Part shown: one piece after another, positions 45,069-56,325 of the stretch | How positions within the stretch are numbered: the stretch's first letter is position 1 | Layout: every line of letters starts with the position of its first letter | Assembly: GCA_029721435.1 (NCBI GenBank) | Contig: CM056576.1 | Span: forward strand, 64,561,876 to 64,625,875 | Origin: Gymnothorax reevesii | Taxonomy: Eukaryota > Chordata > Actinopteri > Anguilliformes > Muraenidae | Length of the DNA: 64,000 nucleotides | Reading direction: 5' to 3' | Program-made: the position numbers and the translations under genes | Notes under the pieces: generated by a model | Told to the model about the DNA's origin: nothing | Database searches by the model: none | The model's input: the letters and a program-made list of their open reading frames with translations, nothing else

Positions 45069-46879
45069 TGCAAAGTTGAAACCTCACAAAAAAAATTTCC
45101 TTTTCAAGGGACCTTCCAGTTTCTCAATTTTTTAGAAAATACAGGCTCAACACCTTCCTGTGACACCATCTTGGACATTTCATGTCATCCAAAGTGGCAC
45201 AGACACTGGTTGCTAAAGATTTTGGTCACATGGTTGCAAACAAACGTTATAAAGCTGACGACTCCCAAGAATAGATTAGGGGAAATGGGCTTGATGAGCC
45301 ATGAGGACCAATGAGCCATATCACTATTTTGCCTATTTTAACCCCTTCGTGCTGATGTAGATGCCAGTGGACATGGAGCTACTCTATTTATGTGTGCAAT
45401 TGCATAATTTTATCAAAAGATTTTATATAACTGACATTTGGGTGTAGCTCAAACCAGAGCCAGCAGTAAAACTTTTATGACCCTGCAGCCTGGCTGTGGG
45501 GGTAGCATCTCTGGTTCTGCCCAGCAGGAGGCTGGAGCCATTCAGTCCTGACTGCCCAGTTCTCCTCTGAAAGTTATATCACTGTCCCCTCTGAAGTTAA
45601 AGTCCAGTTACATTAATCTGGTTAAAACAATCTAAATCTATGGGAAATTCATAATATGTTTATGTTCAATGTCCCGTGAAGAAATCACTTATATACTTAT
45701 GACTCAAGCTATATAATACTCCATCTTAAGGCTTTTTCATGACAACTGCATCATATAAGTACATATTCCTATCATGTTTGGTCTTGTTATTCTTGGGGGA
45801 ATCCAGGGAGTTGAATGGAGCATGTTTCATTTCCCTTGAAATTATGGTAGGTTCTCTTTGGAAAGCTCCTGAAAAGTGGTCAGATTCCGCTCTCCTCTCT
45901 ATGCTAGATGGTTTTATCACCTCAATGAAGGAAAACTTAGTTTTGGCCCTCCCTTCCTCCACCTTGATCGGAGGCGTGGTTTTGAGTGCTTAAAGGCAAG
46001 AGATTCTAACCGGAAGGGGTCCCTCTTTTTCAAGATCTCGCTCGAAAGGTGAGTGAGGGAGAATCACATGCCGCCTCGCTCCGCCGGCCTGTGTCTGTGC
46101 GTAAGTAACGGATCTAGGTAGGCGAAGAGGGATGGCATCTGAGCTCTTCCCGGCCACGAGGTGTGGCCTCCATTTTTCCTGGTATGAATTTATTTTATCT
46201 TTATAAATTGTGTGTATCTGATAATTGGCTTAACGTTGATTTGTTTGATCCAAGTTTGTGCCTACCTGGTGATTAAATTATTGTTATCTCTTTCAGCTTG
46301 CACGGTCCTTGTGACTCTTAACTGTCCTAAATTCTTTCTAGCCATGTTGCGACCGGTACTTAGGGGGCGATTCCTACTATTCCAGACTAGCTAGCCTGAT
46401 GTCTAGGTAGTAATGGGTTTTAAGTTGAATTGCAAATTACAGTCTACCCCTCAAGGGTTTGTGTAATACCAGTCCTGGAGGTTCTTCTTTAGGGGTTCCC
46501 CTGGGCTTAAAGTTATAAGCCGGAGCCTGAAAAATGTCCTTAAGGGGCCCTTGGGTGTACATAAACCTGGGTTTGTGATACGTTCATGCTCAGTGCCCCT
46601 TTGTTTATGCCTAGATGCTGCTATCATGGTCATTTCCTTCATCCTCTAAAAACTATTACCGAACGAAGATCCGGTAGCCGCATTTAACCCGGGGACGCCG
46701 GTCATTTTGAGTCATTTTTAATTTTGAGTCAGATATTTAAAGAGGATATAACTAAATTTGGTATTCTAAATGTATTATGGAGTCAGATTGATTGCAACCG
46801 TTGTGTTTTTGCCCCGTCTTTGGACGGAGAGAAAAATCCATTATATTGTGATTCACACCAGCCAGGAAGTTGCTCGAAT
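45069..46879. other. No identified gene; left side of Gypsy-2 unclear
   Basis: Only short unsupported ORFs. The stretch 46000-46680 has a GC-richer, LTR-like look (CCGCCTCGCTCCGCCGGCCT, CCGAACGAAGATCCGGTAGC) but does not match the Gypsy-2 5' LTR. It could be another LTR or a host promoter-like segment; I cannot tell. Confidence 0.4.
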
Positions 46880-47313
46880 TAATGCCAGCCAAAAAGAACA
46901 GGTGAAACCTTCAGACCTCTGCAATGTCCGTCTTTGGTATTGTTTTGTGGGGTTTTACATATGCGTAATGATCTCGGGAGCTTCAATTGGACCGTGACCG
47001 GATTGATCTTCCACACTATTTTGAACGCGCCAATATAGCAGGGCGCCAGTTTTTGGGATTCTACCTTCAAGGGGAGGTCCACTCCTGCCCAACCCGTTAA
47101 GATGCAATGGATTTTTGATTGCGCCCCGAGCGCAACAGAGAAGAACGGACCTGAGGCTAAACTGACCGACAGCGACGAATGAAATGGTTGACCGAGGGTA
47201 CCTCGGAATCATTGTCAGTCTCAGAAAATAGTGGGGGTTGGTAACCCACCTGGGCCTCAAACAGGGAAAGACCCATGTAGGAATTACTCAGCAAATTATG
47301 GGAATATTCGGCT
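46880..47313 (-). pseudogene. Gypsy-2 integrase C-terminal part
   Basis: The minus-strand translation begins AEYSHNLLSNSYMGLSLFEA and continues [20 protein letters not shown], then, after stops and a frame change, [20 protein letters not shown] and [10 protein letters not shown]. These are the typical end of a Gypsy integrase core and the chromodomain-like C-terminus that guides insertion. It is cut off from the rest of integrase by the Tc1 insertion on the right. Confidence 0.85.
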
Positions 47314-48906
47314 CAAACTAAAACCAGTGAAGTTGGCACATTATGTAAATCGTAGATAAAAACAGAATACAATGATTCGCAAATCCTTTTCAACTTATAT
47401 TCAATTGGATACACTACAAAGACAAGATGTTTAATGTTCAAACTGAGAAACATATTTTTTTTTTTGCAAATAATCATTAACTTAGAATTTAAAGGCAGCA
47501 ACACATTGCAAAAAAGTTGGCACAGGGGCCTTTTTACCACTGTGTTACATCGCCTTTCCTTTTAACAACACTCAGTAAACGTTTGGGAACTGAGGAGACA
47601 AATTTTTGAAGCTTTTCAGGTGGAACTCTTTCCCATTCTTGCTTGATGTACAGCTTAAGTTGTTCAACAGTCCGGGGTCTCCGTTGTCGTATTTTACGCT
47701 TCATAATGTGCCACACATTTTCAATGGGAGACAGGTCTGGACTCCAGGCAGGCCAGTGTAGTACCCGCACTCTTTTACTACGGAGCCATGCTGTTGTAAC
47801 ACGTGCAGAATGTGGCTTGGCATTGTCTTGCGGAAATAAGCAGGAGCGTCCATGAAAAAGACGTTGCTTAGATGGCAACATATGTTGCTCCAAAACCTGT
47901 ATGTACCTTTCAGCATTAATGGTGCCTTCACATATGTGTAAGTTGCCCATGCCTTGGGCACTAATACACCCCCATACCATCACAGATGCTGGCTTTTGAA
48001 CTTTGCGCCTATAACAGTCCGGATGGTTCTTTTCCTCTTTGGTCCGGAGGACACGACGTCCACAGTTTCCAAAAACAATTTGAAATGTGGACTCGTCAGA
48101 CCACAGAACACTTTTCCACTTTGCATCAGTCCATCTTAGATGAGCTTGGGCCCAGCGAAGCCAGCGGCATTTCTGGGTGCTGTTGATAAATGGCTTTCGT
48201 TTTGCATTGTAGAGTTTTAACTTGCACTTGCAGATGTAGCGATGAATTGTAGTTACTGACAGTGGTTTTCTGAAGTGCTCCTGAGCCCATGTGGTGATGT
48301 CCTGCACACGATGTCGGTTTTTGATTCAGTACCGCCTGAGGGATCAAAGGTCACGGGCATTCAATGTTGGTTTTCGGCCTTGTCGCTTATGTGCAGTGAT
48401 TTTTCCAGATTCTCTGAACCTTTTGACGATATTACGGACCGTAGATGATGAAATCCCTAAATTTCTTGCAATAGCTTGTTGAGGAATGTTGTTTTTAAAC
48501 TGTTCGACAATCAGCTCACGCATTTGTTCACTAACTGGTGACCCTTGCCCCATCCTTGTTTGTGAATGACTGAGCATTTCAGGGAGGCTGCTTTTATACC
48601 CAATCATGGCACCCACTTGTTCCCAATTAGCCCGATCACCTGTGGGATGTTCCAAATAAGTGTTTGATGAGCATTCCTCAACTCTCTCAGTCTTTTTTGC
48701 CACTTGTGCCAGCTTTTTTGAAACATGTTGCAGGCATCAAATTTTAAATGAGCTAAAAATTGCAAAGTTTACACTTTCGAACATTAAGTAACTTGTCTTT
48801 GCAGTGTATTCAATTGAATATAGGTGGAAAAGGATTTGCAAATCATTGTATTCTGTTTTTATTTACGATTTACACAACGTGCTAACTTCACTGGTTTTGG
48901 GTTTTG
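47314..48906 (-). mobile_element. Nearly intact Tc1-like element inside Gypsy-2 integrase
   Basis: The terminal repeats contain AAAACCAGTGAAGTTGGCAC (left) and its near-identical inverted form at the right (AAAACCAGTGAAGTTAGCAC), continuing through AAAACAGAATACAATGATT for about 100 bases. A TA follows the right end at 48907-48908; the left TA has changed. On removal of the element the Gypsy-2 integrase reading frame is continuous across the site, which supports these boundaries. The transposase is on the minus strand. Confidence 0.92.
47534..48703 (-). pseudogene. Tc1 transposase interrupted only by two TGA codons
   Basis: DD34E transposase in one continuous frame from 48703 to 47534. The N-terminal part has RMGQGSPVSEQMRELIVEQF, the first helix-turn-helix (IPQQAIARNLGISSSTVRNI) and the linker KRQGRKPTLNARDL. 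Two TGA codons follow (48344-48346 and about 48326-48328), then RHRVQDITTWAQEHF. In the 257-codon remainder the triad is D71 (WSDES), D161 (QDNAKPH) and E196 (SPIENVW), with the expected 34-residue gap, ending GDVTQW. Both stops could come from single base changes; the first may be CpG decay of an Arg codon. No frameshift is visible. Confidence 0.93.
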
Positions 48907-49545
48907 TAAAAATTGACTCCACAACAAGGATCGCCAAACATCGAAGAGTGTTTTCTAAAGACTGATTAGTTCGTTCTGTCTGCCCGTTGGTCTCTGGGCG
49001 AAACCCAGAGGAGAGACTCACAGTGGCCCCCAACTGCTTACAAAATGCCCGCCAGAATCTGGCCGTAAACTGAGGGCCTCGGTCAGAGACAACATCCTGC
49101 AGAAGCCCAAGCAACCAGAACACATTGTTAACCACAAGATCTGCTGTCTCCCGCACCAAGGGCAGCTTGGGTAGCGCGACAAAATGAGCCGCTGTAGAAA
49201 AACTGTCAACCATGACCAAAATGACCCAGCCCCGTAACAAAACCTAGCGCGATATACGTCCAAGGGCGCCTGGAAACGGGCAAAGGTCGCAGCAGACCAG
49301 AGGGAGGGAGGTGGGAAGTCTTATTCCTGGAACATGTGCCACAAGCTGCAACAAATTCCCAAATGTTTCTGATCATACCAGGCCCACAAAAACATTGGGC
49401 CAGGAACTGCTTGGTCCGATGGCCCCCGGGTGCCCAGCCAAGTGGGAAGAGTGTCCCCACTGGAGGACCTGTGGCCTAACTGCAGATGGAACAAACAAAC
49501 AGCCAGGAGGCTCCCCCCCAGGACCACAGTCAGTCACAAACTTCT
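48907..49545 (-). pseudogene. Gypsy-2 integrase zinc-finger and core
   Basis: The frames show LFVPSAVRPQVLQWGHSSHL, then IWEFVAACGTCSRNKTSHLP (the HHCC zinc finger), then [14 protein letters not shown]. The catalytic core has [19 protein letters not shown] (first Asp), [20 protein letters not shown] (second Asp) and [20 protein letters not shown] (Glu). Frame changes lie near 49260 and 49370. It joins directly to the reverse transcriptase fragment, so the end of RT and all of RNase H are deleted. Confidence 0.88.
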
Positions 49546-49559
49546 CCAACATCTCTAAG

Positions 49560-50640
49560 AGCACGTCATTGACGAGTGCCTAATACACCGAGGAGGCGTT
49601 AACCAGCCCAAACGGTAAGACCAAATATTCGTACCCGTCATGAGTGTTAAATGCCATCTTCCATTCGTCCCCCTCCTGAATGCAAACCAAATTATAAGCA
49701 TTACGAAGATCTAGCTTCGTAAAAAATGACGCCTCCTGCAGATGTTCAAACGCGGAATTCATTAACGGAAGGGGGTATCGGTTTTTAATGGTGATTTTAT
49801 TCAAACCCCTATAATTAATACAGGGTCTCAGACCACCATCCTTTTTACCCCACAAAAAAATCCCGCTCCGGCAGGGAACATGGACGGCCGAATAAAACCA
49901 TTGGCGCAAGCTTTCTGAATATATTCTCACATGGCCTTACGCTCAGGTCCTGAAAGCGAGTATAGTGAATCCCTAGGCAGAGTTGTACCAGGATAGAGAT
50001 TGATCTCGTAGTCGTACGGACGATGAGGAGGTAACGTCGATGCTCGTTGCTTACTTAACACTTCGGCAAGATCAGCATAATCCCTACGAACATTAGTAGG
50101 CAAGCTAAAGTTCAGGTTGGCCCCAAATTCCTCACCCTGCTCCGAATCTAATGTCTCTGTGACTGATTCAGAATCGCTAAAATCATCTAAAAGGTAATCG
50201 TCCTCTGGCTGTTGCCTGTCAAATTGAGGATCCCATTCCAACCCCTCCACTGCCCCTTTTTCTAGTCTAGGAGGGTACGGTGAGATAACCTCCTCACACT
50301 CGCTCCAGGCATCAGCCTGCCGCATAGCTTGACGTCCAGGAAAAACAAGTCCCATTAGCTCTACAATTGGTGCCCCAGTGGACGATAGGATTGTTCTGTT
50401 CCCCCCAACTGATGCAAGGTTTATGTTCCCATAACCATGAATGCCCTAAAACAATGAGGAAAGTAGGGGAACAGATAATAAAAAACCGGACCACCTCAGA
50501 ATGGCCACCAAAGGAAATGAACATATTTAGCGGTTCAGAAACTTCGGTTATAACTCCCGTTCCCAGCGGGTGCCCGAAAGGGAAATTAGGTCTGCCCCTT
50601 TATCGCCTAGCACATCGCTTGAGGGGTTTTCCGTCTCCAT
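49560..50640 (-). pseudogene. Gypsy-2 protease region and reverse transcriptase first half
   Basis: The protease-like region (50524-50312) has [20 protein letters not shown], the usual ILG strand, but the active-site DSG is not visible. The linker (50355-49927) is acidic with [20 protein letters not shown] and [10 protein letters not shown]. The reverse transcriptase part (49930 to about 49580) has [31 protein letters not shown] (first Asp) and [14 protein letters not shown], then a stop. The YLDD box is missing because of the deletion just after VNDVL-like codons near 49560. Confidence 0.88.
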
Positions 50641-50902
50641 GAAGTTTTAGGACAACGTGGCCGAATATGACCCGGCTTATTACAATTAAAGCAGATTATT
50701 TTTCTGCAAGTAGGTTTATTAATCCGGCGGTCAAACGAACCATCAACTTGCATGGGCTCAATCGGAGTTGAATCTTTTGTGGGTGGAATAGGGGGCGCAC
50801 ACTCGCCACTAGCAACTTTAGCCCCATTGTCAGCTAGCGGCGATTTTAGCTTCTCCCTGTTGCGCTCGCGTAAGCGGTTATCAATTCACACAGCTGTGCG
50901 AA
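50641..50902 (-). pseudogene. Gypsy-2 gag C-terminus with CCHC knuckle
   Basis: The minus-strand translation includes RLRERNREKLKSPLADNGAK, a Pro-rich linker, PIEPMQVDGSFDRRINKP and the zinc knuckle ICFNCNKPGHIRPRCP (about 50705-50650), which binds RNA. It is separated from the rest of gag by the L1 insertion. Confidence 0.85.
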
Positions 50903-51797
50903 AAAAAATAATTAACCACCTCCACAAACTTAAATCTGATATTTGTTTCTTACAAGAAACTCACCTCACAGAAGCAGAGTCTCGGAAAATCACAGCTTCA
51001 TGGATTGGACAAACATATCACTCCACAGCTCCAAAAAATGAGGTGTTTCCATATTAATCAGCAAAAATACTCCATTCACTCATAACTCAACTGTAACAGA
51101 TCCAGAAGGCCGCTATATTATCATCTCTGGAAAAATTGGAAAAGAAACTCTCACACTTGCAAATATCTATGGTCCCAACATAAACTCTCCCCCCTTTATT
51201 CACTCTCTATTTACGGTACTATCCAACTTCCCTGACTCACAAGTCGTTCTTGGAGGTGACTTTAATTTAGTTATAGACCCACAAATCGACCAATCCTCCC
51301 CATGATCCACAACCAAATCCAATCACTCCACACCCGTGCTAAAACAATACATGTCAGATTATGGGTTGATGGATATCTGGAGATTAAAAAACCCAAACAC
51401 TCAAGAATTCTTCTACTTTTCACCTCACCATCAATCGTATTCCCGTATAGACTATTTTTTGGTTAATAATACCCTCATTTATAACATAATCGACCCTACC
51501 ATCCATACAATTATCATATCAGATCATGCCCTGGTCAGTATCTCTATTTTAACACAACACCAATCTCTTCCCCCCTCCAGGTGGCGTTTCAATATCTCAC
51601 TTCAAAAAGATAAACAATTTCAGGAATATTTCAAACAGGAATGGGCATCCTTTATTGAAACCAATGACATTCCAGAAATATCAGCATGCACACTATGGGA
51701 AACAGCAAAAACTGTTATGAGAGGTAAAATAATATCACAGTGTACATACAAAAAAAAGGAAGAAACAGCTAAAGAAGAAAAATTACAGAGAAATTGA
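50903..51797 (+). pseudogene. L1/Tx1 LINE ORF2, endonuclease domain
   Basis: The start reads INHLHKLKSDICFLQETHLT (catalytic Glu). A frame change near 51040 follows. Then the frame has GRYIIISGKIGKETLTLANI, VVLGGDFNLV (DFN block), a stop near 51303, YSRIDYFLVNNTL and TIIISDHALVSISIL (SDH block). It ends in a Lys-rich linker (KKKEETAKEEKLQRN) at a stop. All endonuclease motifs are present but the frame is broken. Confidence 0.88.
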
Positions 51798-52096
51798 ATT
51801 AAACAATATAATAAACAAAAAAAAAAAATATTCTCCTTAAACTTCGACAGCAGAACTTTGAATTTGGTAATAAAACAAGTCGGTTTTTAGCAAATTAATT
51901 AAAACAGCAAACAGAAAAATCACTAATTACTGCCATCACAGACTCTTCTGGAAACATAACCCAAGACATTTCAATAATAAATGACTCATTCCATTCCTAC
52001 TACTCCAATCTCCACACCCCAGATCAAGAAACCTCAGCTGAAGAAATAGAAACCTTTCTGAGGAATGCCTCCCTACCCAGACTAACTAAAACATAA

Positions 52097-53713
52097 TCAG
52101 AACTCCTAGATAATCCTCTTACCCAAGAAGAAATTACCAAAGCACTCCATCACATGTCCAATAACAAATCACCTGGCCCTGATGGTTACGCAGCAGAATT
52201 CTATAAACACTTTTGGTCCCTCTTCTCACCTCTGTTCTTCAAAGTAGTCACTGAAATCCACCAAAACTCTATCATACCTCATCATATGAATACTGCCTAT
52301 ATCACACTGATTCTCAAACCAAATAAAGACCCCACTCAATGTACCAATTACCGCCCCATATCATTGATCAACTCAGACTCAAAAATTATCAGTAAAGCAT
52401 TATCTATCAGACTTGAATCAGTAATCTCATCCCTTATACACATTGATCAAACCGGCTTCATTAAAGGGAGACATTACGCAGAAAACACAAGAAGACTTTT
52501 CAACCTCATCAATCTCCATAAAAACATCGCCTCTTCAAACAGTTCACTATTCATTGTAGCAACCCTTGATGCTGAGAAGGCGTTTGACAGAGTAGACTGG
52601 TCCTTTCTCTTCGCCTCCATTAAACATTTTGGGTTCCCACCATATTACATTAATTGGATTAAAACTCTGTACAACTCACCCACTGCATCCGTCATAACCA
52701 ATGGATTAATATCAAAACCATTTCAACTCCTCAGAGGTACTCGACAAGGATGCCCATTATCTCCACTACTATTTGCACTTTTTATAGAACCTTTGGCAGC
52801 TTCCGTCCGACAATGTGACCATATTACAGGCATCCAAACCAAATCATACCAACACAAGTTAAGTCTGTATGCTGATGACATTTTACTGTATATCACTAAC
52901 CCCTCAACCTCACTTCCATCGTTCCATTATCTGATCAATAGCTATAGTAAAGTATCTGGTTACTCCATCAACTGGTCAAAATCTGAGATTCTGCCTATAA
53001 ACACACCACAATGGGGTGTTGGGGCTGGGTATCGCCTTCTGAAACGAATAACAATCACTAACTCTATCAGATACCTTGGAATCCATATATCATCAAATTT
53101 AAATGAATTATTCAAGCTCAATCATATCCCCTTGTTGCAAGAAATAAAAGACAGCCTAGAAAGATGGAGCAAATTACCCGTATACTTAATCAGCCGAATC
53201 TCCACAATCAAAACGAAAATTCTCCCACTAATCAAATACCTTTTTACTATGATCCCCGTCACCCCAACCCCAAGCTGGTTTTCCTCTCTCAACACTGCAG
53301 TCACTAGCTTCTACTGGAAAAATCAAAAACCACGAATAAAACTATCCACCCTCCAAAAGCCAAAACAACTTGGAGGACTTGGAGCTCCACATTGTTTTCA
53401 TTATTTCCTCTCACACCAACTGCGGTACATCAAACACTAGACAAACTACAGCAATCCACCCTGGTTGGATATAGAAAACAGTTTAACTCAAGACCTGGAA
53501 ATTCATACCCTCCCATTTATAGATAAATCCATCAGCACTCATAGTACAAAAATAACACTGCAATCAGCACAGTTCTTTCTGCATGGTGGAAATCCAACCA
53601 ATTTTTCAATTACACCTTCTCACCATGTCTCCACACACCTCTCTGGCACAACCCTATGTTTCAAATCAATCACAAACTGTTCATCTTCTACGTCTGGAAA
53701 GAGAGAGGAGTAG
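52097..53713 (+). pseudogene. L1/Tx1 LINE ORF2, reverse transcriptase domain
   Basis: Open from a stop near 52096. PLTQEEITKALHHMSNNKSP and GPDGYAAEFYKHFW lead in. Residues counted from the Met at 52154: NYRPISLINSDSKIISK (65-81), QTGFIKGRHYAENTRR (99-114), TLDAEKAFDRVDWSF (138-151, first Asp), GTRQGCPLSPLLFALFIE (195-212) and YADD (239-242). The thumb and connection follow (SIRYLGIHIS, WKNQKPRIKL). A TAG at 53438-53440 interrupts, but the same frame continues to 53713. RNA templating occurs at the nicked target. The motifs fit the L1/Tx1 group. Confidence 0.92.
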
Positions 53714-54702
53714 CCAGCCTGGGGCACCTTCTCAGTGACGGCCTGCTCATGACCTTTGACCAAAATCAAGAGAAATATGACATACCAGATCGCTGTCACT
53801 TCCAGTACCTTCAGCTTAAAGACATAATTCGAAAAAGCATCAACAACACAGTCAGTAATGACCTTACTCCCCCCCTCTACTATAAACTACATTCTCTAAA
53901 ACCCAAAAAGACCCTATCCCAGATTTATAAAATACTGACCACCATAGACCAAATAACATCGATCCCCACAGATAAATGGACCACAGACATCAGCAACATC
54001 CCTACAGATATCAACTGGCAAACAACATGCAATAACACCTTCTCTATGTCTGTTAACTCCAAACTCGAACTGATCCAGTATAAAGTCCTCCACAGAGCAC
54101 ACATCACCACTCACAAACTCTTTAGAATGGGCTTCAGCAAAACGAACACCTGCCCCCACTGTCCAACCATCTCTGACAACTACTTTCATGCACTTTGGAC
54201 CTGCCCACACATCCAGAACTTTTGGTCGGAGGTCATGAACAGGCTGTCGGAGATCCTCAGCCTCAGCATCCCTCACTGCCCCATTATTGCACTGCTTGGT
54301 GATATCTCCACTTTAACCATTCCAAACTTCCTTAGACCATTCATACTCATATCATTAACTAATGCAAAAAAAGTTATACTATTAAACTGGAAAAATCGAA
54401 CTAAAATATCCATAACCCACTGGTTTAACTTATTGACTGACCATTCTAATCTGGAAAAATTAACAGCCTCCGTAACAAACAATATCCCATCCTTTGAGAA
54501 AACCTGGACCCCCTTTTTGCACTACCTTCAAAAATTATTCCTCTATGTCCCTGCTCCTGTTAAATATATGTACCCCAAACCAGAATTCATAATCCAAAAT
54601 GTGTATCGATATGTTAAAAGTTATCCTTGTTGTATTACCTTATTTGTGTCCATTAATAAGTTTACTTTTACCCATGCAATGTCTCTTCTATGTACTGGTT
54701 GA
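53714..54702 (+). pseudogene. L1/Tx1 LINE ORF2, C-terminal Cys/His region
   Basis: Shifted relative to the reverse transcriptase frame; the open stretch itself starts at 53656. It contains HRAHITTHKLFRMGFSKTNT followed by CPHC, FHALWTCPHIQNFWSEV and a long helical tail ending CTG. The CPHC...H...C arrangement is the usual C-terminal zinc-knuckle-like region of L1/Tx1 ORF2, needed for retrotransposition in studied elements. Confidence 0.85.
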
Positions 54703-55174
54703 ATTTTATTTTATTTTATTTTTAAATGTTTTTTTTGATTGGTCAATCTCAATCAGTATTGTATCTTACTACACCTGATGATAAACCCCATGTTTTTACA
54801 ATATGCAGCTTCAATATTTTAAACTTAACTGTTTGCGTTATCCTTCTTGTTAAGTCTTGTCCTGACTGTCCAACTTTGTTCTGTTTGTCCAATCATGTTC
54901 CGTTTGTCCATATTTGTCTTGTCTGCCTGGTCTGGTCTTGTGTTTTGTTAAGTTTTATCCATTTAGTCTTGTCATGTAACGTCCTGTATTTGTTTTTTTT
55001 CAGTTACCCTTTTTTTAAAAAAATTCTATTATCATTATTATACTCTTTATTTTTGTAATTCTCTATGATTTTCTTTTTTTTGTTTTCACATGGTAATAGG
55101 TATGTTATACATCATCTTTCATCAATATATAAACCTAAAGCACAAATAAAGGTTTAAAAAAAAAAAAAAAAAAA
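54703..55174 (+). other. L1/Tx1 LINE 3' UTR and A tail
   Basis: A T-rich non-coding 3' end with repeated TTGTCC/CTTGTC words, then CACAAATAAAGGTTTAAAA and the A run. AATAAA at 55144-55149 is a likely poly(A) signal. The short ORF rich in Phe/Leu/Cys is not supported. Confidence 0.75.
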
Positions 55175-55189
55175 TCGCACAGCTGTACG

Positions 55190-55870
55190 AACCAAAGAGT
55201 CTGAAGTCGAACAGGGTTCTAAAGTAGCCAAAGCGTCCATTTATCTCCTCAGTAAGGGCATGACTGAATACTGTCATAAGAGGAGCCTCCGGCCAGCCTG
55301 TCTCTGTGCCCAGAGAACGAAAAGCAATCAAGAACTCAGCTGCGTTTTCTTTGCCCTGTTTAAGGTGCATCAAACGCATAGCCGCGTCCTGACCACAAAT
55401 ATCTTGATCGAATACAGACAACATCTTCCTAACAAGAGCCTCCACAGAATCTACGACCGGTGAATTAGATCTGATTAGTGGGCCGACCCAAGTGAGTGCT
55501 GTGCCAACCAACAGGGATAATATAAATGCTACCCGAGAATCCTCACAGCTGAGCCTTAAAAAATATTTCGCACTGGGCGATGAAATCCTTGCATTTTCCG
55601 GCCTCGCCACTATATCATTGGAGCAATTGTAACTTAGGTTCTCGGGGAGGATGTATGGATGGTGCTTCTGCAACATTTTGTGAAACTTGTGTAGCCAGAG
55701 ACTTAATACTCTCAGTCAAGCTTTACAAAACGCCCTCCTGATTCTGAGGAGCGTTCTCTTGAAGGCGGAGTTTCTTAACTAGCTCCGATTGCTGATTACC
55801 AAAGCCTGAAAGCCCTTTAGCAAAGCTGGCTGGCAACAGCCCTTTCAGCCACCGTTGGTGTCTCCATGAT
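55190..55870 (-). pseudogene. Gypsy-2 gag N-terminal and central part
   Basis: A start codon near 55868 gives ETPTVAERAVASQL followed by an in-frame stop. The longer open part (from 55676) has RLSCEDSRVAFILSLLVGTA, LTWVGPLIRSNSP, LRHLKQGK-like RLMHLKQGKENAAEFLIAFR and APLMTVFSHALTEEINGRFG. These are hallmarks of the Ty3/Gypsy gag capsid. It runs to the L1 insertion at 55176 and is resumed beyond 50902. Confidence 0.85.
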
Positions 55871-55934
55871 CGCTAGAGTGAACTGTGATGGCTGTAGAGT
55901 TTCAGACGCCAAGCGCAGTGGCCAGAATAAAAGG

Positions 55935-56325
55935 GCAAAACAGCAGCAGAGGGAGAGACAAAAAATAAAATAAGGCGAGACTCGCGCTACCAACGGACCA
56001 AAAGGTCGTCCGGAGAAGGAAGCAAAGTGAGCTCAAAAAGACAAAATGAAAAGGGAAGACAAAGATTCTCTTGCTTTCTAAAACTTGTCCTTAAATGTGC
56101 AGCTAAGTCCCTAACAACACTCTTCCTAGAGACCTTACCGGCTAAAGTGCAAAACGTAACACTGACACTCTAGCAAGGGAATTGAGGAGGAACTGGGTCT
56201 TCTATAGAATCCGGGCGACGCCCCCAATTAATGCCAGCTGGCCCAGGAATTTGATTGAGAGCCAAAACGATGTCGTCCCAGACGAGAGCAGCAAAATAGC
56301 TCTCAAATCCAAACTATGACAGGAG
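55935..56325 (-). repeat. Gypsy-2 5' LTR
   Basis: On the minus strand it begins TGTCATAGTTTGGATTTGAG at 56325 and includes GGGCCAGCTGGCATTAATTG, GAGTGTCAGTGTTACGTTTT and CAAGAGAATCTTTGTCTTCC. It matches the isolated fragment at 34507-34768. The inner end is estimated; no primer-binding site was assigned. Confidence 0.75.

Larger units (their letters stand above)
50903..55175 (+). mobile_element. L1/Tx1-type LINE, 5'-truncated, inserted in Gypsy-2 gag
   Basis: It begins within the ORF2 endonuclease, so ORF1 is lost, and ends with a run of about 19 A at 55156-55174. Flanks are CACACAGCTGTGCGAA (50887-50902) and CGCACAGCTGTACGAA (55176-55191), a 16-bp target duplication with two mismatches. ORF2 is broken by several stops and frameshifts. 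Sense orientation relative to the monooxygenase gene. Confidence 0.92.
46880..56325 (-). mobile_element. Gypsy-2: Ty3/Gypsy element interrupted by Tc1 and L1/Tx1
   Basis: Minus strand. In order it has the 5' LTR (56325 to about 55935), gag (about 55868-55190, then continuing after the L1), CCHC (about 50700-50640), protease region, reverse transcriptase first half (49930 to about 49560), then, after an internal deletion, the integrase zinc-finger part and core (about 49545-48907), and, after the Tc1, the integrase end (47313-46880). The 3' LTR was not found. L1 inserted in gag and Tc1 in integrase, both after Gypsy-2 arrived. Confidence 0.88.

Noticed and set aside
46000..46680. 3' LTR of Gypsy-2
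   Set aside because: Position fits, but none of the landmarks of the 5' LTR (such as GGGCCAGCTGGCATTAATTG) are present.
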